Below, one piece after another: positions 44,438 to 57,107 of a stretch of DNA of 64,000 nucleotides. How positions within the stretch are numbered: position 1 is the stretch's first letter; each line of letters starts with the position of its first letter. Origin of the DNA: Agriotes lineatus (Eukaryota > Arthropoda > Insecta > Coleoptera > Elateridae). The notes below the pieces were generated by a model that saw nothing but the letters and a program-made list of their open reading frames with translations, did no database searches and was not told the DNA's origin. The position numbers and the translations under genes were made by a program. The stretch covers positions 89,656-153,655 of the forward strand of contig CALNHX010003291.1 in assembly GCA_940337035.1 (NCBI GenBank), given 5' to 3'.

Positions 44438-45600
44438 TTCATCTCTATGCTGCTGAGGAGGGTCTCAAGAATGGGCAGACTCACGTTAGGGTCACGTTTG
44501 ACCAACCACTCTTTGACAAGGCCCACGAAATGGTAGCCAGTGCTCCTGCCGATAGCACCTTGAAATCACTGTTCATCCGGTTTGGAGGGTTCCACTTTCT
44601 CCTTTCTTTAATAGGATCAGTCGGCCACATAATGACTGGAAGTGGTTTGGAAGAGGTGTTGAGACAAGTATATGCCAAAAACAGCATCCCGCAAATGATG
44701 AATGTCAAAGTATATTCCAAAGCTATCCGTGCCTTATTCCTAACTCAAGAAGCCCTTATGGCGGTTTTCATTGAGACACAGAATCCAGACGTCCACAAGG
44801 AAGAATTGAAGGCACTCTATTCATCATTAATTTCATGTGAAATGGGCCCGGATGAGATAGTGGGATCGCCTGCAATCAAGAATTTGGTAGGAACTGTGGA
44901 AGAGCAACTGCAGAATTCCAAGCAGAGTGGCAGAACAAAAAAATTGTGGATCCAATTTATTGAAATGGTGAATCTTATAAAGATCTTCATAAAAGCAGAA
45001 AGTAGTGGGGATTTTTATCTCCATCTCCACTGCATGCAACAAATGCTGCCTTTTTTTCATACTACAGGGCACCTCAACTACGCTAAAACGACTCACTGGG
45101 CCTGCAGAATTGTGTGCAGCTTTCGAACACTCTGCCTGACGATGAATTTGACAAATTTGTAACAAATGGTTTCTTCACCATTCGCCAAAGCGAGAAATTT
45201 TGGTGCGGTGTTTGGACCGATATGACCTTTGAACAAGTGTTATTGAGAGCGATGAAAATAAAAGGTGGTTTGACCGGTGGCAGAGGATTACTGCATCAAC
45301 AGTCGTTACATGGGTGAAATCGATGCCTGCAAGCTCAAGGATTGTCGAAGCAATTAAGAGATTTGCATCTGTTGATTCGGCTTCCTCAGCGCAGCACGAA
45401 ATAACACCACTCACGTCAACCCCAACCAGCTGCTTCACCGCATGATTTGTACTGTGAGAACGGAAGAACAGTTAAAAGAGATATTTGGCTATGAACTATG
45501 TACATATCATCCCTCACTGTTCGATGAAAGTGGTTTAATGAGAAAAGGCACTAAATCCATGCTGAAAGTGTTACCTTGTGGAACTGATCCACAGTGGGTA
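44438..45600 (+). pseudogene. unnamed conserved metazoan multicopy protein, degraded
   Basis: Main frame 44530-45162 (210 codons, open upstream to 44438): THVRVTFDQPLFDKAHEMV, RFGGFHFLLSLIGSVGHIM, GSGLEEVLRQVYAKNSIPQM, SKAIRALFLTQEAL and PFFHTTGHLNYAKT. After a shift at about 45110 it continues with FFTIRQSEKFWCGVWTDMTF and LRAMKIKGGLTGGRG. After another it has FASVDSASSAQHEI, then LKEIFGYELCTYHPSLFDES, which ends the recognisable part. From recollection this order of blocks belongs to a large, uncharacterised protein family in arthropods, cnidarians and echinoderms, suspected to be mobile. No catalytic motif can be assigned. Confidence 0.55.
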
Positions 45601-45664
45601 TTGTATGTAAGTGTGGTTCATCGGAACAGAATGTATAAAAGAAATATTAATAAAACAACTTAAA

Positions 45665-45871
45665 AATCACATAAACTGTACCGTCTTCAGGTTCTAGGTG
45701 CTGAACCTTTTGTATGTTATAGGGATATAATAGCTCACCATTTAAAGTTTGCCATACCCTCCAATGAGGAACCACCGTACGTGAAGAAATTCTTCTGGTA
45801 GTTAATCCTGGACTGCGTCCAATAATTTGTAAAATGCTTTCTTGCTCATCCAATTTTGCTGCGCAGGACAT
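45665..45871 (-). pseudogene. Tc1/mariner-like transposase N-terminal fragment
   Basis: The minus-strand frame has KLDEQESILQIIGRSPGLTT, RRISSRTVVPHWRVWQTLNG and ELLYPYNIQKVQHLEPED. It is a helix-turn-helix region ending in the LYPYHIQ--Q-L---D motif that precedes the DDE domain in a group of insect mariner-like transposases. The catalytic domain is missing. Confidence 0.65.
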
Positions 45872-46129
45872 TCACATCTTGCGGAAACTGTTGGAAATTA
45901 ACCATGTCTTCGTGCATGTTGAAACACACGCGTAAAGGTTTGATGATTTGGCATCCTTCTGTTCGGAAATAGTTTATGCCACATGCCACTCTCATCGAGC
46001 AGCTCACGCATTTCCATACAACATGCATAGATGTATGTACATAATATAGACGTACTCCTTATGTTCGAGTTTTGTACATACCGTTGCTATGCCAGCATTT
46101 TGCACAGAGATTTCACCAGCGAGCTAGGT

Positions 46130-46520
46130 TCCAGGAAATTCTAGCGGGCTCTTTACCTGAGGAGCCAGTTCCCGCGCTACCCCCAAAAATTGCCGTTAAG
46201 GGCATTCATTTGACCATTCGTATTCTGTATCTTTGAGAGACGAGTCGTGGCGAGTTGGCATTGTGTTTTTAAAATTATAATACAGTTTATCCACACTAAG
46301 TTACGGTGTTTTCTTTATATTAAATCAACAAACGAGTGGTTGCCCACGAAGCAACGCAAGTGGAACCATTCCCCCACATTGGTCCTTCGAGCCGGATTTT
46401 TGGATACTGCATCCGGTCCATAGCCTAAGTTACGAGCTCAATTCCAGCGACGCCAAAAATCAACGACGCCATAGGACATAGAAACAACGAAGTTCCGGAT
46501 TTCGGACGTCTTTGGCAATA
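46130..46520 (+). repeat. BEL/Pao-type LTR end with primer-binding region
   Basis: After ACGAGTGGTTGCCCACGAAGCAACG comes TGGTCCTTCGAGCCGGATT at 46380, the junction motif seen in many insect BEL/Pao elements (LTR end, PBS, then the CCGGAT leader). The 5' limit of the LTR is not certain. No gag or pol follows, so only the 5' end remains. Confidence 0.5.
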
Positions 46521-46634
46521 CAGGTCGGTCCTTTCCATATTTTAACCCGTTATTAATCCAATTAATTACCCCCTTTAATATCGCTTCTACTTATTATTAT
46601 AAATTTAATTACTATCTCTTATTATATGTTTATT

Positions 46635-46730
46635 AGGTGATTTTAACTTACCCAATATCTCTTGGACCTTCCCTTGTGGATGCATTCAGGGCATCGCTGA
46701 CATTAACTCGAATGTAGCTGACAAATAGTA
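46635..46730 (+). pseudogene. small LINE endonuclease scrap
   Basis: LGDFNLPNISWTF matches the GDFN-P--W motif of jockey/CR1 endonucleases. About 30 residues only, ending in a stop. Confidence 0.45.
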
Positions 46731-47162
46731 GTCTATTTAAGGGGTATCTACGGAAAATACGACAATAACGCTTAGTATTATACAGTTACAACTGTTTTGG
46801 CTTAGCAGTATTAACATATGGCTTGTTGCAGTAGTATATTCAGTCAATTGGCAGCAATGTTTTGATGGTAACCAACTGACAAGACACTGGTAAATGGTAC
46901 ACAAAGAGCTGTTTATTTTTATTTGTTTATCATTCTTTTGTAGTGGGTTGTCATTGGTTTAAATGTGATTTTTCATTAATGTTTGTCGTTTGCAGCTGAT
47001 GCAGGTAGGTTTCACAATGATGTAATAAATTGTGATTTACAAGGTTAGTTTATCTCTGTGATAGAACTTTAGCCTGCAATGAGCCCTGATTGCTTTTAAC
47101 TAACCTAATTTCACACAAAAATATCTTCAAGGGGACAAATAATAATAAATATGTTAATATCC

Positions 47163-48022
47163 AAATGTCTGATCAGCGTAGTTGCAGTAGGCCCAGTACT
47201 CGTAAAAGCACGAACGAGCCAAGGCCTATTAAGTCAAGAACTATAATATCGAACCCTAATGTATCGTGTCAGGATTTAAGTAGGCCTAATACTAGTTGCA
47301 CTGAAGCATATGGTAAACCTAGGTCCGGCCGGCCAGATTGTAATGATGTTAGGGACGACCTTTACGAACTCAATAATAATGGTTCAATCATAAAACTGTT
47401 AAATACTGAGGACATAAATCCATCACTGATGGACAAAGTATTTTCTGAGCCGTCGCTTGATGAGTTGAATCACGATGACAGTAATTTCGGACTGATTGCA
47501 ATATTAGAAAACATTAACAATTTATTCTAATACTGACATACTTACAACTATAAATCCACCGGCTACCGAGGAACAAAATCATTTGATGGGTAGTCAACCG
47601 TCGTTTATTGAGCTAAATATTGATGCCACTAATGTTGCCATGGAAAACATTCGACAACGATCGTAATTCTGAAATCCTTGAATATCCACCTACTCTTGAG
47701 GAACCCAATCAATAGATACGTTGGCCTAGGCGTGATAGTGAATGATCTCAGATTTTTGAAACTTCAGAGTTAACAAAATGTGGCGGTGTTAAGAAGGAAA
47801 CCCTTGGTTGCAAATGTTTGTTCTCCAGCGTGTAAGCTTAAGTGTTCTGAAAATATAATTGAAGAAAGACGTTTGAAAATAAATTACGACTTCTGGGATT
47901 TATCACCACACGACCAAAAGGTTTTTCTCCTATGTTGCACAAAAAATCAGCATTTAGAAGGAGAACTGTCGGTGATTCTCGCAGATCAGGAACCAACTAC
48001 TACCACCTTAAAGTCGCCCTGA
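47163..48022 (+). pseudogene. unknown gene, probably N-terminal part of an element protein
   Basis: The first frame (to 47530) is polar and acidic (RPSTRKSTNEPRPIKSR, LYELNNNGSIIKLLNTED). After interruptions, 47780-48022 in the same phase has a cysteine motif VCSPACKLKCSENI followed by DFWDLSPHDQKVFLL. This motif (C-x3-C-x3-C, then a helical W-L block) recalls the start of several unnamed insect mobile-element proteins. No name can be given. Confidence 0.4.
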
Positions 48023-49053
48023 AGTTGAGAAGATACCTCCAATAAGGACCTTACCCGTCCAGGGCCCTATAAAAGACTTAAGAAGGAGGTCAAGATCCGA
48101 CCCTGGCCACGGCACGTATACAAGAAGGAAGTTTCGACTCCCTGGAAACCACTGCCCCCTTGGAGTCCAGTACCTGCCCTGCTCTCACCCTTGCTAGCCA
48201 CGCCGGGGGGAAGAAGGATAGCAAGTGGACAGTCTCCAAGCAGTGGAGCTCCACCGTCCAGCCCAGCTCAGTGTCTCACTCAGGAGATGAATTCCCTCTA
48301 GATGGCCGCAAAAGAGTTGGCATTATTTGGAGCTTCGACGAAGACCCCGACAACTTCTCCAAAGAAGCTATATGAAGACAACCCTGCAATCCCAACACCG
48401 ATCCACCTGATGCTGGAATCCGAACGTTCATGGCGGACGCCAACCGAAGTTCCAGCGGAGCTACGACCCACACAGATGTCCACAACCTCGGTCGAAGAAG
48501 CCATGGTACCGCTGGAAACCTCAAAGGAAGTAAACCCAGCGACCCTCTGTTTCCCCGTCGGCATACATAATCAGAAAACCATTTCCAACCCCATCAAAAC
48601 CCCCGCAGAAAACCAAGAAAACCCGTAAGCGTCGATACCAACCCTTTCGGATGATTCTGTCGCCATCCGGGGAACGCCTTCAAATGTCCCGAGAAGAAGC
48701 CATCGCCCTCGGCCTAATCAGAAACGCCTGAGTGATCCACCACCAAAAGGCTCCCGTAGAAAGGAATTCCGCCAGTAACCTGAATCCGGAACCAGGAGAA
48801 GAGTACCACCAGCAAGCTCCAATAGCTTCACAAAATACACATGAAGGGCCAATTATCCAGAAACCTGAAAAATGAAGCGAGGCTGATACCGCAGCTAGTT
48901 TCAAATCACACACAAGAAGCGATTTCGACTTCTAGCAATCCCGTACCCGAATTTTATTTGTGAGAAGTTGGAACAAGGGAACCAAAGACCGACCTCCAGG
49001 TGCTTTCCTGACGTCTTCTCCACCAGCAGACCTTCGCTTTCCGAAGAGGGGGG
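48023..49053 (+). pseudogene. LTR-retrotransposon internal remnant, Pro/Ser-rich
   Basis: Broken plus-strand frames rich in Pro, Thr and Ser; the longest is 48302-48628. Read across shifts it includes KTRKRRYQPFRMILSPSGER and REEAIALGL near 48640-48720, then PPADLRFPKRG near 49020. A polypurine tract (CCGAAGAGGGGGGTAGG) closes the region directly before TGTAACG, so this is interpreted as the 3' part of an LTR element. Which protein it was is not clear. Confidence 0.45.
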
Positions 49054-49600
49054 TAGGTGTAACGTTTCGATCATATTTTAAAAGCAAATTAATCATAATG
49101 CAATATCATGTGCATTTAAAACTTAGCATTTCAATTTTACAAATCTCCAGCCCGCCCAAAACTGTCAATTCTCCGTTATGCGCGAACGCAACGAGGTGGT
49201 GTCGGCTGTAATTTCACAGCTAGGCCGCGCCAAATTCCCGGCATAATAGGCGATTCCCCAGGTCTAAAATTAACGTACCTTAAGAATTATTATCTGTCCT
49301 TGGCACGCGCCGTCTAATGATAGCAACAAGAAGATAACCTCTCGCTGCTCTCTTCTATTAGCAAGCCGAATTCTACATCTGTACACGTGGGAACATTTCG
49401 CCGTCAAAAGAAAGTAACCCAAGGTGGTATATAAACATTTATTTGCTTTCATTAAATAAAGTAACTGATAACACCATATATTCACTGGACTTGTTTTGAC
49501 GTTTGAAACTAACCGTATTTTAAATTCGCAGTACTGCCAACAGCCGCCAATTAGCCTGGCTATTCCAGTGCCCGTCAACCAGTGGAGAACCGAACCCACG
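49054..49600 (+). repeat. putative 3' LTR
   Basis: Starts TGTAACGTTTCGATC right after the polypurine tract and holds an AATAAA at 49454 as expected for a polyadenylation site. The 3' limit near 49600 is a guess because no second copy is in the window. Confidence 0.4.
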
Positions 49601-50131
49601 CCTGCCATTTGGGTGGCCTAGCCGCAAGTGGATTATAATAAGGATTCATTTTGTATATATGATTACAGAGAATTTAGATGCTTATTTATTTAGTTTTATC
49701 CTTAATACCTGAACTGTACATAGTGGTGAATAATAGTATATTATATCATGGGGAATAAAGTGCATAATTAACTCCCGTCAGTGAATATTATTTCCTGTAG
49801 GCCCGTAGGCAGTTATAATACTCATTACATGCCTAGATATGCTAACAGCCATTTCCTCAATATTGTAATGGTAATATCTAAAGACAGGTACGTATTCAAA
49901 TGTTTTTAAGTATGGTGATGCTAATAGCAGTTATTGTTTTTTGTTATATTTAAAGAAAGTACAAGTAACCTCAAAATATGTTTACAAATAATCCATTGGT
50001 TAAAGTTTTGTCGATTCCGGGTACAACGATATACCTGGCGTCAGTCTAAGATGACATACTATGTGGTCTTACCCTAATATGGGTGCGTACTGATGAATGG
50101 TTAAGTTTTATGTTTTCTTTTTATTTCAGTA
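49601..50131. other. no supported gene
   Basis: AT-rich spacer between the putative LTR and the pogo-type transposase; no feature recognised. Confidence 0.5.
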
Positions 50132-51165
50132 TGCCGTATACCTATAACAGAAAGTCGTTACGGGCATCTTGGAGCAAAGAAAACACGGCTAAGGCCATAA
50201 AAGCAGTCAAAGGGGGAAAAATGGGCTGTCTAAAGACAGCAACTACGTTTAACGTGCCACAAGCTACGCTTCGTAGTCACTTCACTAAAATTCCAGAAAA
50301 TCTAGGTCGATTTAAGCCTACTTTTTACCCCGGCATTGAGAAGGACCTGATATCCCATATCTTCGACTTCGAAATCAGGCTGTTCGGGTTCACTACGACC
50401 GACATTAGAAAGCTAGCTTATAAGTTAGCTGAAAAAGCTGAAATTAACCACCCATTCAACCAAGAAACGCAATTAGCAGACCGGGAATGGCTGAAAGATT
50501 TAGGGGGCGCCACCCCAAGATCTCGTTGAGAGCTCCTAAGCCTATATCAGCAGCAAAGGCAAGAGCATTCACCAAACCACAAGTCGAAAAGTTTTACGCT
50601 ATATTGGAAAAGGTGCTGATTGAAGAAGAAATTTCAGCCCAACGAATGTTTAATATGGACGAGTCCGGACTAACCACAGTACACAAGCTACAAAAAATAC
50701 CAGCTCCAAAATGAAAGAAGCAAGTTGGTGCTTTGACTAGCGCGGAACAGGGACCACACATAACAGTCGCGGTCCACCAGGTACTCTGAAGCTCTGCTAT
50801 GAAAGCGGATATATGGTGGAGGAACTATTTTTCAGGTGGTGCGGCAGTTCTGTTGAATGCAGTCCGGTTAACAAGGTGCTTTTAATAAACAAGGAGTTAT
50901 CATTCAGCGTCTACCGCCACATTGTACGCACAAGTTGCAACCTTGAGACGTCTCCATCGTTGCCCCACTCGACGCATACTACAACCGTGAAGCAACTTTG
51001 TGGTTGAAAAATCACGCTGGCGGGGCTATTGGACTTTATCAGGTCGCCAAGATTTTTGGAAGGGCGTATGGAAATGCGGTATCAGGAATATAACAAGCAG
51101 ATTCGAAAAAACTGGTATCTACCCTCTGAATCCAAACGTATTTCCGCATCATCTGTAGGGGGGGC
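50132..51165 (+). pseudogene. pogo/Tigger-like transposase, N-terminal half good, core degraded
   Basis: From MPYTYNRKSLRASWSKENTA a pipsqueak-type helix-turn-helix is readable (AIKAVKGGKMGCLKTATTFN, VPQATLRSHFTK). A CENP-B-like second domain follows (EKDLISHIFDFE, REWLKD). After a shift near 50500 the frame gives KARAFTKPQVEKFYAIL and the first catalytic Asp in MFNMDESGLTTVHK. Beyond 50710 only pieces remain (GYMVEELFFRW, LDAYYNREATLWLKNHAGG, IFGRAY). The second and third catalytic Asp are lost. Confidence 0.85.
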
Positions 51166-54100
51166 TGTGGATGATTCATCCATGGGGAAGATTCAACCGG
51201 TCTAAATGTTTTTGAAACTTTATGAATTTTCCGCGATAGTTTTTATTTAAATCTCAGTCCACAGTCTGGTAAAGTGTTGGTGCATTCGGTATTTACATAG
51301 TTTTGCTCATTTTGCTTTTCGAGCGAGCTCACAGATTTTTTCTTCATATGACAGATAGTGACTTGTGAGGTTAGGATTGTTGTTTGCGCCCGTATTCGGC
51401 ATAGATAATTGTGTTTATAAAAACTGGTGTGATACACGCTGTCAGGACATTTTTCAAGTGTACGAATGTACGGCTATTAGCATATTTTCATAATCATGAC
51501 CCCGCGTGTTTTTCATATTTTTCTGCTTGAATTTAAGCATATCGAGTTTTATGCACGCATTGGCTTTATACCGTTACACAACTGTGTTATCGCTTCAGTC
51601 TGTATCGTCGCACACGTGTGCATTTATCGCCTTGCGGCAGTCGGGACCTTGCTGTCAGGCGTGTTGTCTGGTATGAATTTAAAACGCAAGGCTATGAGTT
51701 GGAGAGAGAGAATGGTTTAGCTCGTTTTCGTCTGGCCCGGTGCAGTTGAATTAGCCCCTTCCCGTCTCTTCTCGGCTGCGGCGTCGCGTCAGTTGGCAGT
51801 CGCGCACAGACCTTGGTGGTAACTGCAAGCAGTTCTTGGAGTGTGGCTCTTCGCCGCCCTCTGCGGCCTCGTGTCGTGGGGGCGGCGGCTTTTCCCGATT
51901 GATTAGTTTTACAAAGTGAGTCCTGTTTTGGGGTTGTGTGTTCGCAAGCTTGAAGCAAGGCGGTTGCAGTGTTGGTTCCTCCGTCGAGTTTCCAGGCACT
52001 TTTTCTGTTTCTTTGAATGGGCCGTCGTGCCATTAGCCACTTATCTGGATGTGGGATTAAATTGACAGCGTTAACCTCTGATCGAGTTTTACGTGCGAGC
52101 CTGGTCGAGTATTCTGGTCGCATCGTTAACTTCTGGTTAGGATCCATGAGGGACGACACTATCATCGCCCACGCTTCGAGCTCATTGGGGCTCTTCGCTC
52201 CGTTTCGGCCACTTTGGGACACGAATCGCAAGCTGGAGGCCGCTTCAACCCCTACAGGTGAAGTTATGTGAAAGATATTGTACTAGGCGTAAGCTTCCCG
52301 CGCTAATCATGAGCGTGCACTAACTAACATTTGTTATATCATCCCTTTTGAATTAAGCAGTGCGAATACATTTTCAATGTACAGGGCCTTATGCCAGCGC
52401 ATCACATTTGCGCCTTAATTAATATCGCTAATCATGAGCGTGTACTAACATTTGCTATATCACCCCTCTTTGCATTAAGCAGTGCGAATACATTTTCCAG
52501 GTACGGGGCCTTATGCCAGCGCATCACATTTGCGCCTTAATTACATTTGTTATATCACCCACTTTTGCATTAAGGAGTGCGAATACATCTTCAATGTACA
52601 GCGGCTTATGCAAGCGCGTTACCTTTGCGTACTAATTATATTTGTGCAATATCTAACGGTTGTTGTAACACCCCCTTTTCGTTATTTGTGTACCGTATGT
52701 GTTGGAAGAACAATAGACCTATTTGTCAAACGCTTCCGCTGTATTTTCTTTGTGTTACGTGTTAAGTTTTAATGTAAGCAATCTGTAGTTTCGTTGCCTG
52801 ATTGGTGGCTCATGTAAGATTGGTGTAAAGCGGATCCTGGACGAATACGTGAGCGTCAAGGTAGATTCGAACGCTCCAGCTGCCGGTTCCATGGAGTGCC
52901 AAGATTGCACCCATACTCTACCCCGTTTGGCGTTCGGGTTTCTGCCAAGTGTAAAATTAAAAGGTAGATCCACTTGCTTATCGGTTCCTCGTGAATTTAC
53001 CTGTGCATTCTTGTTTATCGTGATGGAATTGTGGTAGCGCTCAATCTATTTAGATCTGTTTACCATTCATTAGGCCGTTTCCATTGTGTTATCTCGTGTT
53101 GGACCACCCCTCGCTTCACTGCAGCCTAGTCGGCACTCTTGGTATGGGCTGGGCAGCGGTCCTATGTGAGTTACATTTCCGATTTTGTGAGATAACGTAT
53201 GTTTCATAAGTTTTGTCAAAAATTCAAGGTGGCTCAAATGAGATACCTATGCAACTTATCGAGATGGCTTTCCAAACAAAAGTATGTTTCTTTACTAGGC
53301 TTCAATTTGACATATGGGTATTGTTAGTCAGTTTGCGAAAAATGTCATACAAATTGGAAATTAGAAAAAGTATTTATAATTTAGTTGGGCAAATGCCTAA
53401 AGCTGGAATAGTGCATATTTTTCGAAACCAAGATAAATCAGCTAGGACCGTATATCGAACCGTATCGGAATGCGAACAGGGTATCCCTTGAACGAACCGA
53501 AGGCTGTTCATCCAATTTAGAGATATGTTAAGACTACCGACATTTGATTGAACAAACGCCGTTCCCCTGGGACAAAATCTCCTAATGTGGGCTAATTTCA
53601 AGACCCTCTTAGGTTCTGCTTAGATTGTCCTAGTTTTGCCTTATGGCATCTTTTCATCTTATCGGAACGAAATCTGCAATCTTGTTTCCATATCGCGCAG
53701 ATCCCGCTAATCAGTTCACTAAATTCTCCCGTGATGGACTCAAGAGTTTAGTCCGCATTTTGTATTCGAGCCAGTCCAGGATAGTTTCGAATTACCTTCG
53801 CTCGGCGCATCTGTGCCGACAATTTCAATCTCCGGGGTTTCCCCATTATAACCGCCGCGTTGACTTACTATGATCCAATTTCAGAAATCGCACGTATATG
53901 TGGTGTAAGTTGAAGGAAGATAGATACATAGGAAATTTTCCTGCATGATGCAATCTCGAATACGATGCGCTTGGTAGTGTCCTGTTGAGTCAGTTCCGCT
54001 GAAGCCCTTTAGCTGAACGTATGGGTATGTAGTACTGGAAGTAACAACCCTTGAGTTAATAGGGGTGTGTCCGTGCCCTCCAGAGGTTGGTTGTAAATTA

Positions 54101-55434
54101 CGTGCTATGCGCTTTATTTAGTTATTGCCGTTAAATACGTACATACGGTGTTGTAAGCGGATCTTCAAAGAAAAGCGCGTTCTAAGCACGTCTACAGGGT
54201 GGATCTTTGTCGTCTGTCGTTCCGATCCAGTCTCTAATCTTCTTGGTAAGGATTTCATTACAGCACCTTCCCAGATAAGTTGTACGGCCACCCCGTCGAA
54301 CGTTAGAGCAGCCCCGATTTGGCAGTGTCTTCAAGCAACCTCACAGAGGACCCCCTACCTGAGGCCCTCCGCGCCTGTTTTTACAGGAAACTACAGTTGT
54401 TGGGAGCCCTACGCCAACAAAAAGGCACTGTAAATTGTTATGTTGTAAGAGTGCTATTTGTTCTAAAAGTGGTGTGCGTATCATAAACATTAGATGGACA
54501 ATGCATGTTATTTTGTCAGATATTAAAATATTTCAGTGAACGTTTTGTCCTCGTCTTAGAATAATTAACTACTGTGAAACGTTAACTATTCAATGCATAT
54601 TACATGTCCAGATCTGTGTGTAAATTTTGAGTTAATAGATCACTTTAATTTAACTCAACTCTTGTACTTTATTTGAGTGTTCATGTAAAGTGACAGGAAC
54701 TTGTATTCTTGTCTCGCTGTGTATAACCCATTGTACAGGGTCCAAACAACTGCAAGAGGGACACCCAAAGGTAGGTGCAAACTGCTACAGCTGCGAAGCG
54801 ACTCCTGGGGGTAGCAACGTGGCTGTTGCATTTCGGTTTTGGGCCAATGGTTTGTTAAATTGAGATTTAAATCCTCAAAGGTCGTGGCGCCCGTAGAATC
54901 TTCTTTTAACCAATTTCCATCTACCCTTATGGTGGTACGTGCCCTGAACTGAAATTATCGTTTCATTCAGATCTAGAAAAAACTATACAAACTCTACATA
55001 TTTTATTTTGATTATTTACAACGTGCCAGTTTCTACATCCAGAAGACCATAAATTACTACGGTAACAGTTAAGTGCATTCCAACTATTAAGAAAGTTAGA
55101 CTTGCTAACTAATAATGAAGATAATATTTTTTCAGTTTCTAGTGAGGGTTTTGGTATTGGCATACACAAACTAATATCAGTCGATTTTTACATTTTCCAT
55201 TCAAAACTTTGTTACAGTCTCGTACAAACCGAAAAATTTTAGATAAAGAAAAAACGACGGGAACAATTTCCTCTGCTTCAAAAACCTCCACCATAACAGC
55301 ATATCCATTGTAAAGGTAAGTGAAAGAATTTCGTTTCTCACAAAATGCAAAAATCTCTCAATTAGTACCTTTCTAACAAATAAAATACCAATTTATAACA
55401 AATTAAAAATCATCTATAAACACAAAAAATACAA
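51166..55434. other. 4.3 kb without a recognisable gene; G+C-richer and more balanced than the rest
   Basis: Open frames up to 179 codons (minus 51692-52231) are Arg/Ala/Pro-rich and show no motif. Bases 51720-52270 are G+C-rich and could be an LTR or a promoter-like region; direct terminal repeats were looked for by eye and not found. A three-copy tandem repeat lies at 52327-52640. Bases 53200-54430 have a base composition unlike neighbouring AT-rich elements. Likely a non-coding element or a non-coding transcript region, but this is unproven. Confidence 0.4.
52327..52640 (+). repeat. three-unit tandem repeat
   Basis: Units begin ACATTTGTTATATCA at 52327, ACATTTGCTATATCA at 52448 and ACATTTGTTATATCA at 52543. 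Each contains AGTGCGAATACAT and a CTTATGC-AGCGC block. The first spacing is 121 bases and the second 95; the third unit is more diverged. Confidence 0.8.
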
Positions 55435-56211
55435 ATGCTTAACCTAAAACAAAATTCAAACATTCCATTAATTTTAAATCAAAATCATACAAACAATCCT
55501 GATTTCAGTAAAAAACCAAACCCATGGATCGAAAATTTAACAAACATTAATATCCCAAACAATGTCCAAGAAATATTAAACTACGGACCAAATTTCAACA
55601 TTTTCGACCCCAATAACATTCCTTACGAACAGTTTATCATAAACATAGAAAATAGCATAAGTGTTCTAGATGACGGAAAACAAAACACACACGTGCCAAT
55701 ATTTGCAATATACTCACAAACTTAAACAATCCAAACAAACTTAAAATGTCAAATACTGAACAACAAAGAATAAATAAAAATGTTCTAACCAAAATTAACG
55801 AAACAAAAATATTTCTTAAAACAACCCAAATTTAATAATAACTAAAGCTGACAAAACACAAAAAACTGAAATCCTAACAAACAATATGTCTGACAATAAA
55901 ATGAAGGATCTTGTTAACGATGAAGCCACGTATTCAATTTAAAAAAGACCCTACTCAACAAATCCAAACTCAATATAATACAATAATCAAAAATTTATTA
56001 ACAAACGATTACATTCACCTTAATACTATAATAAAAGACTCCTATCACATGATCGCACACCACCACTAATTTATGGGTTACCAAAATTGCACAAAGATAA
56101 CATTCCTTTAAGACCAATAATTGCTTCGTATATGAGCCCAGCCTACAATTTATCCAAATATTTAAGTAATATCTTATCAAACCTAACTAATAAAAATATG
56201 TTGTGTTACAG

Positions 56212-57107
56212 CCAAGAATAAACACTAACAAGAAGCGACAGTACGCGAGTGCAAGAGATGTGATTTTTCCAGTGTGCATGTTTACCAGTAATGTCAACCG
56301 TGAACGTTTGTTTGTTTGAAAACACGTGGTGACATAACCTTTAATTTGTTGCTTGTTTAACAGCTGAATTTTAAAAATACGCACACGTGGTTATTATTGG
56401 CAGTTAAAGGGCGAATTAGTTTTTTTCGCTTTTCAAAGAACCATTTTGAAAGGTAAGTTTATTCAATGTTTGCATGTTATCTTACTACATTGTTGAATTC
56501 TTGTATACTTTACAGATGCACGGAATCGTTAAAATTGTGCAGTAGGGAGGAACTCTTAAATAGAGACGTCGACTATTTATACAATTTAAGGGTATGTGCA
56601 AAGCATTTCGAATGCACTATGTTCTTAAGTGACTTTAAAAAGCGACTGCAACCTCATGATAAACCAGTCCTTCAGATAACTAACATATTCAGTTGTAACT
56701 GTAAACAAACCGAATGTTGAGCTGCAGTTGAGTGTAATTTGTTTCAATAAAAATAAACAGCATTATTTGTTTCACCTGAAAAAATTACTTAACTTTTTAA
56801 ATAGTTCTTATAATTTGGAATTAATTTATATGTAAAATGTATTAGAAATCGGAAATCAGATGGGCCAAATTGTGAATTGCACCCGTTAGACCTCATACAA
56901 TAATGTAGTATCCACCTGGGCACCGAAAGGTATGTGGACAGATTACGACGACAAACGAACCCATTAGATATTGTGTTACAAAGTTTTAAAGTTAAAAATT
57001 GCGCTCTTTTTTGCCCTTTCAAAATGGCCGATGGTCATCAAAATTACCATGCTAAACATCAAAGGCGCCGACGTGAGTGTCGCTTCTTGTTAGTGTTTAT
57101 TCTTTGG
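56212..57107 (+). mobile_element. THAP-carrying TIR element inserted in the Penelope-like element
   Basis: Inverted ends of about 29 bp: left AATAAACACTAACAAGAAGCGACA preceded by CCAAG, right the complement (TGTCGCTTCTTGTTAGTGTT then TATTCTTTGG). It contains a possible exon with donor GTAAGT at 56453 and an exon with half a THAP domain. It is too small for a transposase gene, so it is a deleted, non-autonomous P-type relative. Confidence 0.75.
56516..56720 (+). pseudogene. THAP-domain exon (C-terminal half)
   Basis: After an acceptor (ACTTTACAG at 56515) the frame reads SREELLNRDVDYLYNLRVCA then KHFECTMFL and RLQPHDKPVL. The C-x2-H pair in VCAKHF is the second half of the C2CH zinc site. The first pair should be in an upstream exon; an exon-like stretch ending AAAG|GTAAGT lies at 56453, but no Cys pair is seen there. 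Confidence 0.65.

Noticed and set aside
51692..52231. 179-codon minus-strand protein
   Set aside because: G+C-rich patch; Arg/Ala/Pro-rich translation without any motif, and overlapping frames are open too, so chance openness is likely.
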